Assembly (NCBI GenBank): GCA_041916775.1
Contig: JAYRYZ010000037.1
Coordinates: forward strand, 1 to 23,387
Reading direction: 5' to 3'
Source: UBA2357 sp041916775
GTDB taxonomy: Bacteria > Pseudomonadota > Gammaproteobacteria > Burkholderiales > Rhodocyclaceae
Length of the DNA stretch: 23,387 nucleotides
This document shows positions 17,129 through 23,387 of this stretch, piece after piece. Position numbers and translations under genes: made by a program. Position 1 is the stretch's first letter, and the number at the start of each line of letters is the position of its first letter. The notes beneath the pieces are model-generated. The model was not told the DNA's origin and did not search any database. It saw only the letters and a program-made list of their open reading frames with translations.

Positions 17129-18126
17129 GGGCTGCCTCTCCCCGTGGCCGGCAGCACCGCTTCGATGAAGGCGTGGTGATCGATCGCCCCGGTCACCGTG
17201 CCGCTGCGCATCACGCCGGTCAGCATCAGCGACATCAGGGCGAGCGCCCCGGTCTGCAGGAACATCAGCACCAGGATGCCGAACGCCACCGAGAACCAGC
17301 CCGGCGTGGCGAAGCCGACGAGCTTGAGCACCACCGTCGCGAGCGCCGCCAGCACCGCGAGCGAGGCGATCAGCGTGCAGGCGATGCCGACCCGCACCAG
17401 CACGTCCTCGGCAAACACCATCACCGCCTTGAAGCCGTGCAGCACCAGCGACACCACCCGCATGTGCGAGCGGCCGGCGTAGCGCGTGCCGCGGTCGATC
17501 GGCAGCGCCACGAGCCGCAGCCGCGACGCCAGCACCGCCGCGGCTATGTGAATGCCGGCCTCGTGCATCGCCGCGAGCCGCCGCGCCGCGTGCGCCTTCA
17601 GCGCGATGAAGTTGCCGAAGCGGATCACCCGGCCGGTGAGCGCGCGGAACACGCCGCGATACACCCGATAGCCGACCTTGAAGAAGCGCGACTCGAAGCG
17701 CGTGGCCCGCTCCGCCACCGCGACATCCACCGCCGCGTCATCGAGCATGCGCAGCAGCGGGAGAATGGACGCTGGCCGGTCCTCGCCATCGGAATCCATC
17801 ACCACCACCCGCTGCGACGGTCGGATGCGTGCCGCAACATGGGCAAGCCCCACCGCGATCGCGCGCTGATGACCGACATTGCGCCGCAGCCTGAGCACCA
17901 CGCCGGGCATGCCGGCCTCGTCGAGATCCGAGGCCTGCACCGGCTGCGCCACCGAGCCGTCGTCCACCGCGACCACGCACGCGGCCTCGCCCAGTTCGTC
18001 ACGGCAGGCGCGCAGCAACTGGCGGAAGGCGACGAGGTCCTCGTACACCGGCATGACGATGATCACGCCCCGCTCCAGCGTCACGCTGTCCTGCGGCGGC
18101 ACGGCTACAACGCCGCCCGCGCTCAT
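17125..18126 (-). CDS. GT2 family glycosyltransferase, polyprenyl-phosphate sugar transferase type (GtrB/ArnC-like)
   Basis: The 333-residue protein starts at ATG 18126. It opens with IIVMPVYEDLVAFRQLL and a VVAVDDGS strand, then has the metal/nucleotide-binding MDSDGEDRP, the counterpart of 'D-A-D-L-Q-D-P-P' in GtrB and dolichol-phosphate mannose synthases. Two C-terminal membrane segments (ACTLIASLAVLAALATVVL and SVAFGILVLMFLQTGALAL) anchor it, as in the polyprenyl-phosphate group. It would charge undecaprenyl phosphate with a sugar on the cytoplasmic side, giving the donor for the GT-C-like protein downstream. It overlaps both neighbours by ATGA. Confidence 0.88.
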   Translation of the reverse strand: MSAGGVVAVPPQDSVTLERGVIIVMPVYEDLVAFRQLLRACRDELGEAACVVAVDDGSVAQPVQASDLDEAGMPGVVLRLRRNVGHQRAIAVGLAHVAARIRPSQRVVVMDSDGEDRPASILPLLRMLDDAAVDVAVAERATRFESRFFKVGYRVYRGVFRALTGRVIRFGNFIALKAHAARRLAAMHEAGIHIAAAVLASRLRLVALPIDRGTRYAGRSHMRVVSLVLHGFKAVMVFAEDVLVRVGIACTLIASLAVLAALATVVLKLVGFATPGWFSVAFGILVLMFLQTGALALMSLMLTGVMRSGTVTGAIDHHAFIEAVLPATGRGSP

Positions 18127-19226
18127 CGCACAGGCTCCAGAGGCAGCAGCGCGCGCATTTTCTCCAGGAAGATCTCGCGCGAGAACTGCGCCGCGCGCGC
18201 CTCGCACGCCGCACGCATCGCCAGTGCACGCCGGCCGTCGAGCCGGGAGACGGCGTCGATCACATCCTCTGCGCGTGGTTCGGAGCGCAGCAGCAGGCCG
18301 GTTTCGCCATCGACGACGGTTTCGAGCAACCCGCCCTCGGCGACACCGATCACCGGCTTTCCGGCCGCCATCGACTCCACCGGCGACATGCCGAAGTCCT
18401 CGTCCATCGGGATGTAGAGGGAAGCGCGCGCACGTCCGACGAGTTCGGCCATGCGCGCGTCGGACACCCAATCGGTGAACAGGATGTTGCTCGCACCCGC
18501 GGCACGCGCCCTGAGCCCCGCAAGCGCCTGCCCGCCGGAGGCGACCACCAGCTTCTGGTCCGGCATCGCGCGGAACGCCTCCACCAGTACATCCACGCGT
18601 TTGAAGTCCTCGAGCCGCGCCATCGACACGAAGTAGTCACCCTCATCCACCCAGCGGAAACGATCCGTCTCGATCGGCGGATTCACCACCACCGCGTCGA
18701 TACCGAGGTAGCGCTTCAGGCGCCCGCGCACGTTCTCGGAGTTGGCGATGACCGTGTCCATGCGCGCAACCGCCCCCGCATAGTTGCTTCGCACGAAGGC
18801 CGCAAAGGCGTCGAGCAGCGGCCGAGCCAACGGCGGGGTGCGCGCCCGGTAGTAATCGCGCAGGTCGTAGGCGAAGCGCGGGATGGTGTGACAGTAGTAA
18901 TAGTTGTGGCCGGCGCCGTTGCGTTGATGCACGGCCAGAGGCGCGCTCGCACCGCTGAAGAGCGCCCAGTCGTAGTCCGCCACCGCGCGGCACTGCCTGA
19001 AGGTGTGCAGCACCTTGAGCGCGCGCCAGACGGGTAGGCCGGAGCGGGCGTCCAGGTCCCGATGGCGGTAGCGGCGCATCACCTCGTCGGGGAACGCTTC
19101 GTCGTCGCGGTAACCGTAGATCAGGTCCACGTCCGGCAGGTTGTCGAGCAAGGTCAACGTCAGCCGCTCGGCCCCACCGCGCACCAGCATGTAATCGTAA
19201 AGAACGACGCCACGTCCCGCGGCCAT
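18123..19226 (-). CDS. GT4 family glycosyltransferase
   Basis: The 367-residue protein from ATG 19226 is GT-B fold. The N-terminal domain has VLYDYMLVRGGAERLTLTLL with the acceptor-side glycine loop. The C-terminal donor domain has FVSMARLEDFKRVDVLVEAF and MDEDFGMSPVESMAAGKPVIG, the E-x(7)-E motif that holds the nucleotide sugar. GGGGA seven bases before ATG 19226 favours this start over an in-frame GTG at 19253. It is the first gene of the cell-surface glycan operon. The sugar is not predictable. Confidence 0.9.
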   Translation of the reverse strand: MAAGRGVVLYDYMLVRGGAERLTLTLLDNLPDVDLIYGYRDDEAFPDEVMRRYRHRDLDARSGLPVWRALKVLHTFRQCRAVADYDWALFSGASAPLAVHQRNGAGHNYYYCHTIPRFAYDLRDYYRARTPPLARPLLDAFAAFVRSNYAGAVARMDTVIANSENVRGRLKRYLGIDAVVVNPPIETDRFRWVDEGDYFVSMARLEDFKRVDVLVEAFRAMPDQKLVVASGGQALAGLRARAAGASNILFTDWVSDARMAELVGRARASLYIPMDEDFGMSPVESMAAGKPVIGVAEGGLLETVVDGETGLLLRSEPRAEDVIDAVSRLDGRRALAMRAACEARAAQFSREIFLEKMRALLPLEPVR

Positions 19227-19352
19227 CGTGACATCCCCATCGAGTTGAAACACGCTCCCTACAGACGACGGCCAGCAGGCACCCGGCCGGTGGGGATCGA
19301 GGGCACGGCACAGCGTGACCCGGAAACGAGTTTATCGTGAAAAGCGGCAAAC

Positions 19353-21041
19353 CTACGTGCTCACGCGATACACACGCGCCTCGTAGGGCGCGAGCCGCAA
19401 CATGTCGCCGTCCGGGTGGTGTGCCACCGGCAGGTTCGCGAGGAGCAGGTCGGCATGGCGCACGCGCATCCCCGCATGCACGAAGCGCGCCGGGCGGGCG
19501 CTGAGGTTGGTGACGACGAGGAGGCGCGACGCCGCCGTGCTGCGCAGGTAGGCGAAGATCTGTCGGTCGTTCGCCATCAGCAGGGTGTAGCGCCCATCCA
19601 CCAGCGCAGGCTCGGCGCGGCGTAGCGCGATCAGGCGGCGGTGGTAGTTGAGCACCGAATCCGCATCCGCCTGCTGCCGCGCGACGTTGATCTGCGGGAA
19701 ATTGGGATTGACCTTCATCCACGGCACGCCGCTGCTGAACCCGGCATTGGCGCTGTCGTCCCACTGCATCGGCGCGCGTGAGTTGTCGCGCGCGGTGAGC
19801 GACAGCTCGGCGAGGATGTCCGCATCCTCCCAACCCTTCTCGCGCAGCTCGCGCCACAGGTTCAGGTTGTAGGTGTCGCGGAAGTCCTCGATGCCGTCGA
19901 AGCGCGTGTTGGTCATGCCGATTTCCTGGCCCTGGTAGATGAAGGGCGTGCCCTCCATCAGGAAGTACATCGTCGCCAGCGCGGTCGCGCTCTCGCGCCA
20001 GTAGTCGGCGACGTTGCCCCACTTCGACACCACACGCGGGATGTCGTGGTTCTCGATGAAGAGCGCGTTCCAGCCCACGCCGTGCAGCGCCCGCTGCCAG
20101 GCGGAGAGCACGCGCTTCAGTGCCACCACGTCGAGTGGCCGATGCGGCGCCTCGGACCACAGCGCGAGGTGCTCGAACTGGAAGATCATCGACAGCCTGT
20201 CGCGCCCCGCCCCCACCCAGGCCTCGGCGTCGCGCGCCGACACGCCGTTGGCCTCGCCCACCGTCATCAGGTCGCGGCCGCGGAATGCGCCCTCGCACAG
20301 CGCGTCGAGGTAATCGAGCACGCCGTCCACATTCATGTGGTACGGATAGGACGGCACCACCGCGAGTCCCTCCGGGTTCGGCATGTCGGGCAAGCCGGGC
20401 GCCTTCTTCATGTGGCTCACCGCATCCAGCCGGAATCCATCCACACCCTTGTCCGCCCACCAGCGCACCATCGCGAACAAGGCCTCGCGCACCGCCGGGT
20501 TCTCCCAGTTGAGGTCGGGCTGGCGCACGGTGAAGAGGTGCAGGTAATACTGCTCGGTGCCGGCGTCGTACTGCCACGCCGACCCGCGGAAGATGCTCTC
20601 CCAGTTGTTCGGCGGCCCGCCGTCCTTGCCGTCGCGCCAGATGTACCAGTCGCGCTTGGGGTCGTCACGCGCGCTGCGCGATGCGATGAACCACGGATGT
20701 TCGTCGCTGGTGTGGTTGAGTACCAGGTCGAGGATGATGCGAATACCGCGCCGATGCGCCTCGTCCAGCAGGCGGTCGAAATCGGCCATCGTGCCGAACT
20801 CCGCCATGATGTCCTGGTAGTCGCTGATGTCGTAGCCGTTGTCGTCGTTCGGCGAGCGGAACATCGGACACAGCCAGATCACATCCACCCCCAGCCACAC
20901 CAGGTAGTCGAGCCGCGCCGTAACCCCATTCAGATCCCCGATCCCGTCGCCATCGGAATCCATGAAACTGCGCGGATAGATCTGGTACGCAACGGCCGAT
21001 TTCCACCACGGGCGGGTGGCGGGGGGGGATGGAAGGTTCAT
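19353..21041 (-). CDS. GH13 alpha-glucosidase (oligo-1,6-glucosidase type)
   Basis: The 562-residue enzyme (ATG 21041; a TTG two codons earlier is possible) starts with WWKSAVAYQIYPRSFMDSDGDGIGDLNGV. The catalytic triad of GH13 is visible: nucleophile D206 in GFRLDAV, acid/base E263 in VGEANG, and D333 in ENHD. QPDLNWENP is a marker of the oligo-1,6-glucosidase/trehalose-phosphate hydrolase/sucrose-isomerase subgroup. No signal peptide is seen, so it acts in the cytoplasm on short maltose- or isomaltose-type oligosaccharides. No sugar transporter is adjacent. It stands alone next to the integron. Confidence 0.92.
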   Translation of the reverse strand: MNLPSPPATRPWWKSAVAYQIYPRSFMDSDGDGIGDLNGVTARLDYLVWLGVDVIWLCPMFRSPNDDNGYDISDYQDIMAEFGTMADFDRLLDEAHRRGIRIILDLVLNHTSDEHPWFIASRSARDDPKRDWYIWRDGKDGGPPNNWESIFRGSAWQYDAGTEQYYLHLFTVRQPDLNWENPAVREALFAMVRWWADKGVDGFRLDAVSHMKKAPGLPDMPNPEGLAVVPSYPYHMNVDGVLDYLDALCEGAFRGRDLMTVGEANGVSARDAEAWVGAGRDRLSMIFQFEHLALWSEAPHRPLDVVALKRVLSAWQRALHGVGWNALFIENHDIPRVVSKWGNVADYWRESATALATMYFLMEGTPFIYQGQEIGMTNTRFDGIEDFRDTYNLNLWRELREKGWEDADILAELSLTARDNSRAPMQWDDSANAGFSSGVPWMKVNPNFPQINVARQQADADSVLNYHRRLIALRRAEPALVDGRYTLLMANDRQIFAYLRSTAASRLLVVTNLSARPARFVHAGMRVRHADLLLANLPVAHHPDGDMLRLAPYEARVYRVST

Positions 21042-21062
21042 CGGCAATGCGCTCCGGTGGGT

Positions 21063-21082
21063 GGATCGAAGGAGTTCGATCC
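21063..21082. repeat. perfect inverted repeat upstream of the alpha-glucosidase gene
   Basis: GGATCGAA and TTCGATCC are separated by GGAG, starting 22 bases upstream of the glucosidase ATG in its transcription direction. It may be an operator, or a hairpin ending transcription from the integrase side. There is no adjacent regulator gene. Confidence 0.45.
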
Positions 21083-21124
21083 TACACCGGAGGGCGTGAG
21101 CAGGCCGAGCCCCCCAACCTCAAT

Positions 21125-21775
21125 TCACCGCCAGCCCCCCGGCAACCAGACCTCGCCCCTTCCCATGGCCAGATCGGCATCGTGCTGCGCCTTCACCTTC
21201 GCCACCTGAGCGCGCAGGGGCTGCATCAGAGATTCGGGCAACATGGTGACTCGGTCCTTGGCGCCCTTGCCTTCCCACACCAGCATCTCCCGAGAGACGA
21301 AATCCACATCCTTCACCCGCAGCCTGAGCCATTCCAGCAACCGCATCCCGGTGCCGTAAAGCAGGCGCAACACCAGCGCCTTGACGACATTTTCAACCGC
21401 CACCAGAAAGCGCTGCACTTCCTTTACCGCCAGCACCACCGGCAAGCGCGCCGGCCGCTTCGCCCGCGTGACATCGTCCAACCACGGCAGCGACTGTTCG
21501 AACACCTCGCGGTAAAGGAACAGGATCGCCGACAAGGCTTGCGACTGCGTCGCCGCACTCACGTCCCGATCGACCGCCAGCGAAGTGAAAAGCGCCTCCA
21601 CCGCCGCCTTGCCCATCTCCCGGGGATGGCGCTTGTCATGATGAATGATGTATCTTCTCACCCATCCCACATATGCCTTCTCGTTACGTCTGCTGAATAG
21701 TTTGAGACGAACCCGCTCCCGGACCAGGTCCAGCAAGCGTGAAGACGAGGCCGGCGTAACGGAAGGCGTGTTCAT
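21125..21775 (-). pseudogene. intI: integron integrase (IntI), truncated
   Basis: The frame gives 216 residues from ATG 21775; intact IntI proteins have about 320-340. The N-terminal SAM-like domain (RLLDLVRERVRLKLFSRRNEKAYVGWVRRYI, then HPREMG and TQSQALSAILFLYREV) and the first catalytic Arg, R145 in YGTGMRLLEWLRLRVKDVDF, are plain, as is EGKGAKDRVTMLPESL. The protein stops after EVWLPGGWR. The IntI-specific insert and the H, R, H and Tyr catalytic residues are missing. A run of six C at 21135-21140 just before the stop could mark a one-base slip: the next frame gives GGLAVN then a stop, which resembles the expected ALxxKYP. Sequence beyond shows no remnant, so a deletion is likely. No recombinase activity is expected. 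Confidence 0.88.
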
Positions 21776-21837
21776 GATAGGCGTCACAATGCTATTTGCA
21801 TGCTCAGATCTTGTACGGTACATCAATGAGTTACCAG

Positions 21838-21908
21838 ACAGACCGGCGTTATGCGGCATGTCGCACAACACCTTTACGCCGACATCTGTCGTCGACTAAA
21901 CGTTAGGT
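21838..21908 (+). other. attI-type recombination site
   Basis: Between the integrase start and cassette 1 the sequence ends CTAAAC-GTTAGGT, with the core GTTRRRY at 21902-21908. The segment before it, GGCGTTATGCGGCATGTCGC and on, resembles the direct-repeat region of class 1 attI ('GTTACGCAGCAGGGCAGTCGC'). The cleavage point would be after G21902. A weak promoter-like pair (TTGCAT 21796-21801, TACATC 21819-21824, 17-base gap) upstream might serve as a cassette promoter, but it matches poorly. Confidence 0.7.
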
Positions 21909-21934
21909 TTCACAACTCCAATCCATCAACCTTC

Positions 21935-22462
21935 ATGCTCCCTCGATCAATCTCCGCCCTGCTGTTGTCTTTGTTCGTTCTCACGGCACAAGCCGGCGAT
22001 TTCGTAACACCGGACTCAGCCGTCACACTCACAGTACCTGATGATTTCACGGTGTTCTCAGCCAACGAAATCAAGCAGAAGTGGCCCACATCGGCTTCGC
22101 CACCAAGCTTCGTCGTTGGGAGCACGTCTCGCTCGACATCAATCGCGTACGACTTGAAGAAGAATCCCTTAAAGCTTGAAGAGCTGGATCAGGCCATGAT
22201 GGCCTTTGAGGGAGTCTTTACACGAATCGTCCCCGGCATCTCCTGGAAGAGGCGCGAGATCACTGAGATTGCTGGTCGCAAGTGGGTGATGCTAGAACTC
22301 ACCTCCAATGCCGTTGACACAGATATCTACAACATCATGTTGATTACGTCGTTCCGAGGCCGAATGCTCGCCCTCAACTTCAACTCAACGAAGCGCGACT
22401 TCGTCCAAATGGAATCAGCTCTTCGGCGCAGCATCGCATCAATCAAATTGAGTGAAACCTAA
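21935..22462 (+). CDS. cassette 1: exported protein of unknown function
   Basis: The 175-residue protein starts at ATG 21935, 33 bases into the cassette. A signal peptide is clear (SALLLSLFVLTAQA, cut before GDFV near residue 22). The mature part contains RKWVMLELTSNAVDTDIYNIML and RMLALNFNSTKRDFVQMESAL, alternating strands ending in a helix. It resembles the DcrB/DUF1795 (PsbP-like) fold, but that is a weak impression. The stop codon lies inside the attC R'' box, as is usual for cassette genes. Lower GC than the chromosome supports transfer. Confidence 0.75.
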   Translation: MLPRSISALLLSLFVLTAQAGDFVTPDSAVTLTVPDDFTVFSANEIKQKWPTSASPPSFVVGSTSRSTSIAYDLKKNPLKLEELDQAMMAFEGVFTRIVPGISWKRREITEIAGRKWVMLELTSNAVDTDIYNIMLITSFRGRMLALNFNSTKRDFVQMESALRRSIASIKLSET

Positions 22463-22582
22463 CTTGTCGCTCAACCGGACTCGCTACGGCAAGGCACCCT
22501 GGTCGCAAGGCGCTGTGTGCACATCTTTCGCCTCGCGGCCAGGGTGCCTCGCCTTCGCTCGCCGCTTAGCTCTACGTTAGGC
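22457..22582 (+). other. attC site 1 (126 bases)
   Basis: R'' ACCTAAC (22457-22463) and R' GTTAGGC (22576-22582) bound an imperfect inverted repeat. Inner pairing includes GGCACCCTGG (22493-22502) with CCAGGGTGCC (22539-22548). R'' is the exact complement of the cassette's own 5' end, GTTAGGT at 21902-21908, as expected of one excisable unit (cassette 1 = 21903-22576). Confidence 0.85.
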
Positions 22583-22615
22583 AAGCACCGACCACCAACC
22601 CAAAGGAAGTTAATC

Positions 22616-22912
22616 ATGGAAGAAGTCAATCTAATCGTCATGATTGAAGTAATGCCAGGCAAACGGGACACTCAGCTAAACGCTTATAAAAGGCTCAAGC
22701 CGCTAGTAGAAGCCGAGTCAGGCTGTTTGAAATACGAGTTGTTCTGTGACGCAGCTGATGAAAATAAATTCATTCTAATTGAGAAGTGGTCTTCACAAGC
22801 CGCACTCGATGCACACGATCTGTCAGAGCATATGGTTGCAGCTGATGCCCTAAACCCTACATTCAGGGCAGGTCCAGCAAGAGTCATAAAATTGGCCAGT
22901 GTTAAAGCCTAA
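22616..22912 (+). CDS. cassette 2: antibiotic biosynthesis monooxygenase (ABM) domain protein
   Basis: The 98-residue protein has a good AAAGGAAG ribosome site before ATG 22616. The single ABM-type dimeric alpha/beta-barrel is seen in NLIVMIEVMPGKRDTQLNAYKRLKPLVEAESGCLKYELFCDAADENKFILIEKWSSQAALDAH, ending SEHM. The family covers cofactor-free quinone-forming monooxygenases, heme-degrading enzymes and small binding proteins. Short ABM genes are frequent integron cassette cargo. The stop TAA overlaps R'' of attC 2. Confidence 0.88.
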   Translation: MEEVNLIVMIEVMPGKRDTQLNAYKRLKPLVEAESGCLKYELFCDAADENKFILIEKWSSQAALDAHDLSEHMVAADALNPTFRAGPARVIKLASVKA

Positions 22913-22994
22913 CAATTGGTTCAAGTCGTTCGCTTCGCTCACTTCGGACGTCCGCAAGCTACGCTCGCGGCCGCCCCTTAAACAAACGTTGGGC
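22907..22994 (+). other. attC site 2 (88 bases)
   Basis: R'' GCCTAAC (22907-22913), L'' GTTCAAG (22919-22925), L' CTTAAAC (22977-22983) and R' GTTGGGC (22988-22994) are in canonical order, with a GC-rich inverted repeat between. R'' is the exact complement of GTTAGGC, the 5' boundary of cassette 2 (22577-22988). The short length and sequence resemble attC sites of mobile integrons. Confidence 0.9.
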
Positions 22995-23005
22995 GTCACC
23001 CCATG

Positions 23006-23095
23006 GAAAGAGCAATAGAAAGAGCAATAGGGGACAGACCACGGATTAGGCTCCATCTGCCGAATGAACGAGGAAAGCGTGGTCTTTCCCCTATT
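23006..23095. repeat. REP-like inverted repeat with a short tandem repeat at its edge
   Basis: The 12-base unit GAAAGAGCAATA occurs twice in tandem (23006-23017, 23018-23029). The second copy leads into an inverted repeat: the arm at 23026-23043 (AATAGGGGACAGACCACG) and the arm at 23078-23095 are complementary at 17 of 18 bases with a 34-base loop. GGGGACAGACCACG palindromes are familiar as dispersed repeats in betaproteobacteria, some next to REP-associated transposases. It is inside cassette 3, before its gene. Confidence 0.7.
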
Positions 23096-23123
23096 AATCA
23101 AGCTGCACGTTAGCCGTCTTGAA

Positions 23124-23327
23124 ATGCGCTCGTTCAAAACTCTTTTTCTTTCTCTAGCCTTGTGCCTCTGGCTGTCCGGGTGCAATTCGCATATGTGTGC
23201 CACCGAGGCACAAAATTACACCGCAGCACTCAAGCAAGAACTGGAGCGCCTTGGCTCCTGCGAAAATCAAACTTCATGCCCACAGGGGCGGTGTCCCGGG
23301 AAGTGGTGTAACAGCGTGAGGGAGTGA
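23124..23327 (+). CDS. cassette 3: small lipoprotein, probably truncated
   Basis: The frame gives 67 residues from ATG 23124. A lipoprotein signal is clear: RSFK, then a hydrophobic stretch, then LSGC with the lipidated Cys at residue 20. After it come CNSHMCATEAQNYTAALKQEL and a short Cys-containing stretch. Composition switches abruptly from about half GC to GC-rich near 23280, and the last ~16 residues (PQGRCPGKWCNSVRE) look like read-through into foreign DNA. No attC site follows before the window ends. I take this as a cassette gene cut by an insertion. Confidence 0.55.
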   Translation: MRSFKTLFLSLALCLWLSGCNSHMCATEAQNYTAALKQELERLGSCENQTSCPQGRCPGKWCNSVRE

Positions 23328-23387
23328 GGTGTTCGCCGTGGTGGCCCTGCAGGGCCACCACGGCGGGCGCGAAGTCGGCAGGTCATC
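23283..23387 (+). mobile_element. possible insertion-sequence end, incomplete
   Basis: From about 23283 the sequence turns GC-rich and contains GTGTCCCGGGAAGTGGTGTAA, which resembles terminal inverted repeats I associate with IS256-family elements. No transposase frame is present before the window ends; it would lie beyond 23387. The exact junction and the family are inferred from memory and composition, so confidence is low. Confidence 0.35.
23334..23365. repeat. 32-base perfect palindrome
   Basis: The arm CGCCGTGGTGGCCCTG (23334-23349) is followed immediately by its exact complement (23350-23365), with CTGCAG at the centre. It would form a very stable hairpin in RNA or cruciform in DNA. 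There is no T-run after it. It may be a transposase-gene leader structure or block read-through into an insertion element. Confidence 0.8.

Noticed and set aside
15356..17179. 607-codon open frame on the plus strand opposite the glycan genes
   Set aside because: The minus-strand genes have family motifs, membrane helices and coupled starts; this frame shows only Gln/Arg/Glu-rich low-complexity sequence.
21645..21899. 84-codon plus-strand frame over the intI start and attI
   Set aside because: It is antisense to the integrase N-terminus, has no ribosome site, and ends at the attI core.
23006..23095. the inverted repeat in cassette 3 as an attC site or CRISPR unit
   Set aside because: It lacks R'/R'' core boxes, and there is no series of evenly spaced repeats.
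23109..23115. GTTAGCC as an additional attC core site inside cassette 3
   Set aside because: It breaks the GTTRRRY rule at the sixth base and has no matching R'' partner or inverted repeat at the right distance.

Overview
The window is a high-GC proteobacterial chromosome segment, most likely from a betaproteobacterium of the Thauera/Azoarcus/Aromatoleum type. This is inferred from gene content: an aromatic acyl-CoA ligase next to a Liv-type ABC transporter, an NnrU-family protein, a bacteriohemerythrin, and a sigma-54/TyrR-type regulator beside dadA. No rRNA or marker gene allows a firm assignment.

Layout. (1) 1-1964, plus: the tail of a Liv-type ABC ATPase, then a ketopantoate reductase-family enzyme overlapping a class II aldolase-family enzyme. 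(2) 2010-2468, minus: a single-domain bacteriohemerythrin, followed by a 518-base AT-rich intergenic region. (3) 2987-10059, plus: a 2-aminobenzoate/benzoate-type CoA ligase, a complete branched-chain-type ABC importer (livK-H-M-G-F order) and a MarR regulator. This looks like an uptake-and-activation unit for an aromatic acid. A strong hairpin separates the binding protein from the permeases. (4) 10109-14618: an alanine/sodium symporter and D-amino acid dehydrogenase (dadA) on the minus strand, divergent from a TyrR/PhhR-type sigma-54 activator. The intergenic region has a sigma-54 promoter (TGGCAT-N5-TTGCA) facing dadA and two TGTA-N10-TACA boxes upstream, so the regulatory circuit can be read from the sequence. 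(5) 14708-15286: an NnrU-family membrane protein. (6) 15317-19226, minus: a compact four-gene cell-surface glycosylation operon (GT4, polyprenyl-phosphate-type GT2, unknown membrane protein, multi-span GT-C-like protein). (7) 19353-21041, minus: a GH13 alpha-glucosidase.

(8) 21125-23387 is the accessory end: an integron. The integrase (minus strand) is recognisable but has lost its C-terminal third, including the H, R and Tyr catalytic residues. Next to it lie an attI-type site and gene cassettes on the plus strand, separated by two well-formed attC sites. Cassette 1 encodes an exported protein, cassette 2 an antibiotic-biosynthesis-monooxygenase-fold protein, and cassette 3 a small lipoprotein preceded by a REP-like inverted repeat. 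Cassette 3 appears to be cut at about 23280 by GC-rich sequence, possibly the end of an insertion sequence, carrying a 32-base perfect palindrome. The cassette region is visibly less GC-rich than the rest.

The most informative observations are the dead integrase with an intact cassette/attC architecture, and the TyrR-box/sigma-54 control of dadA.
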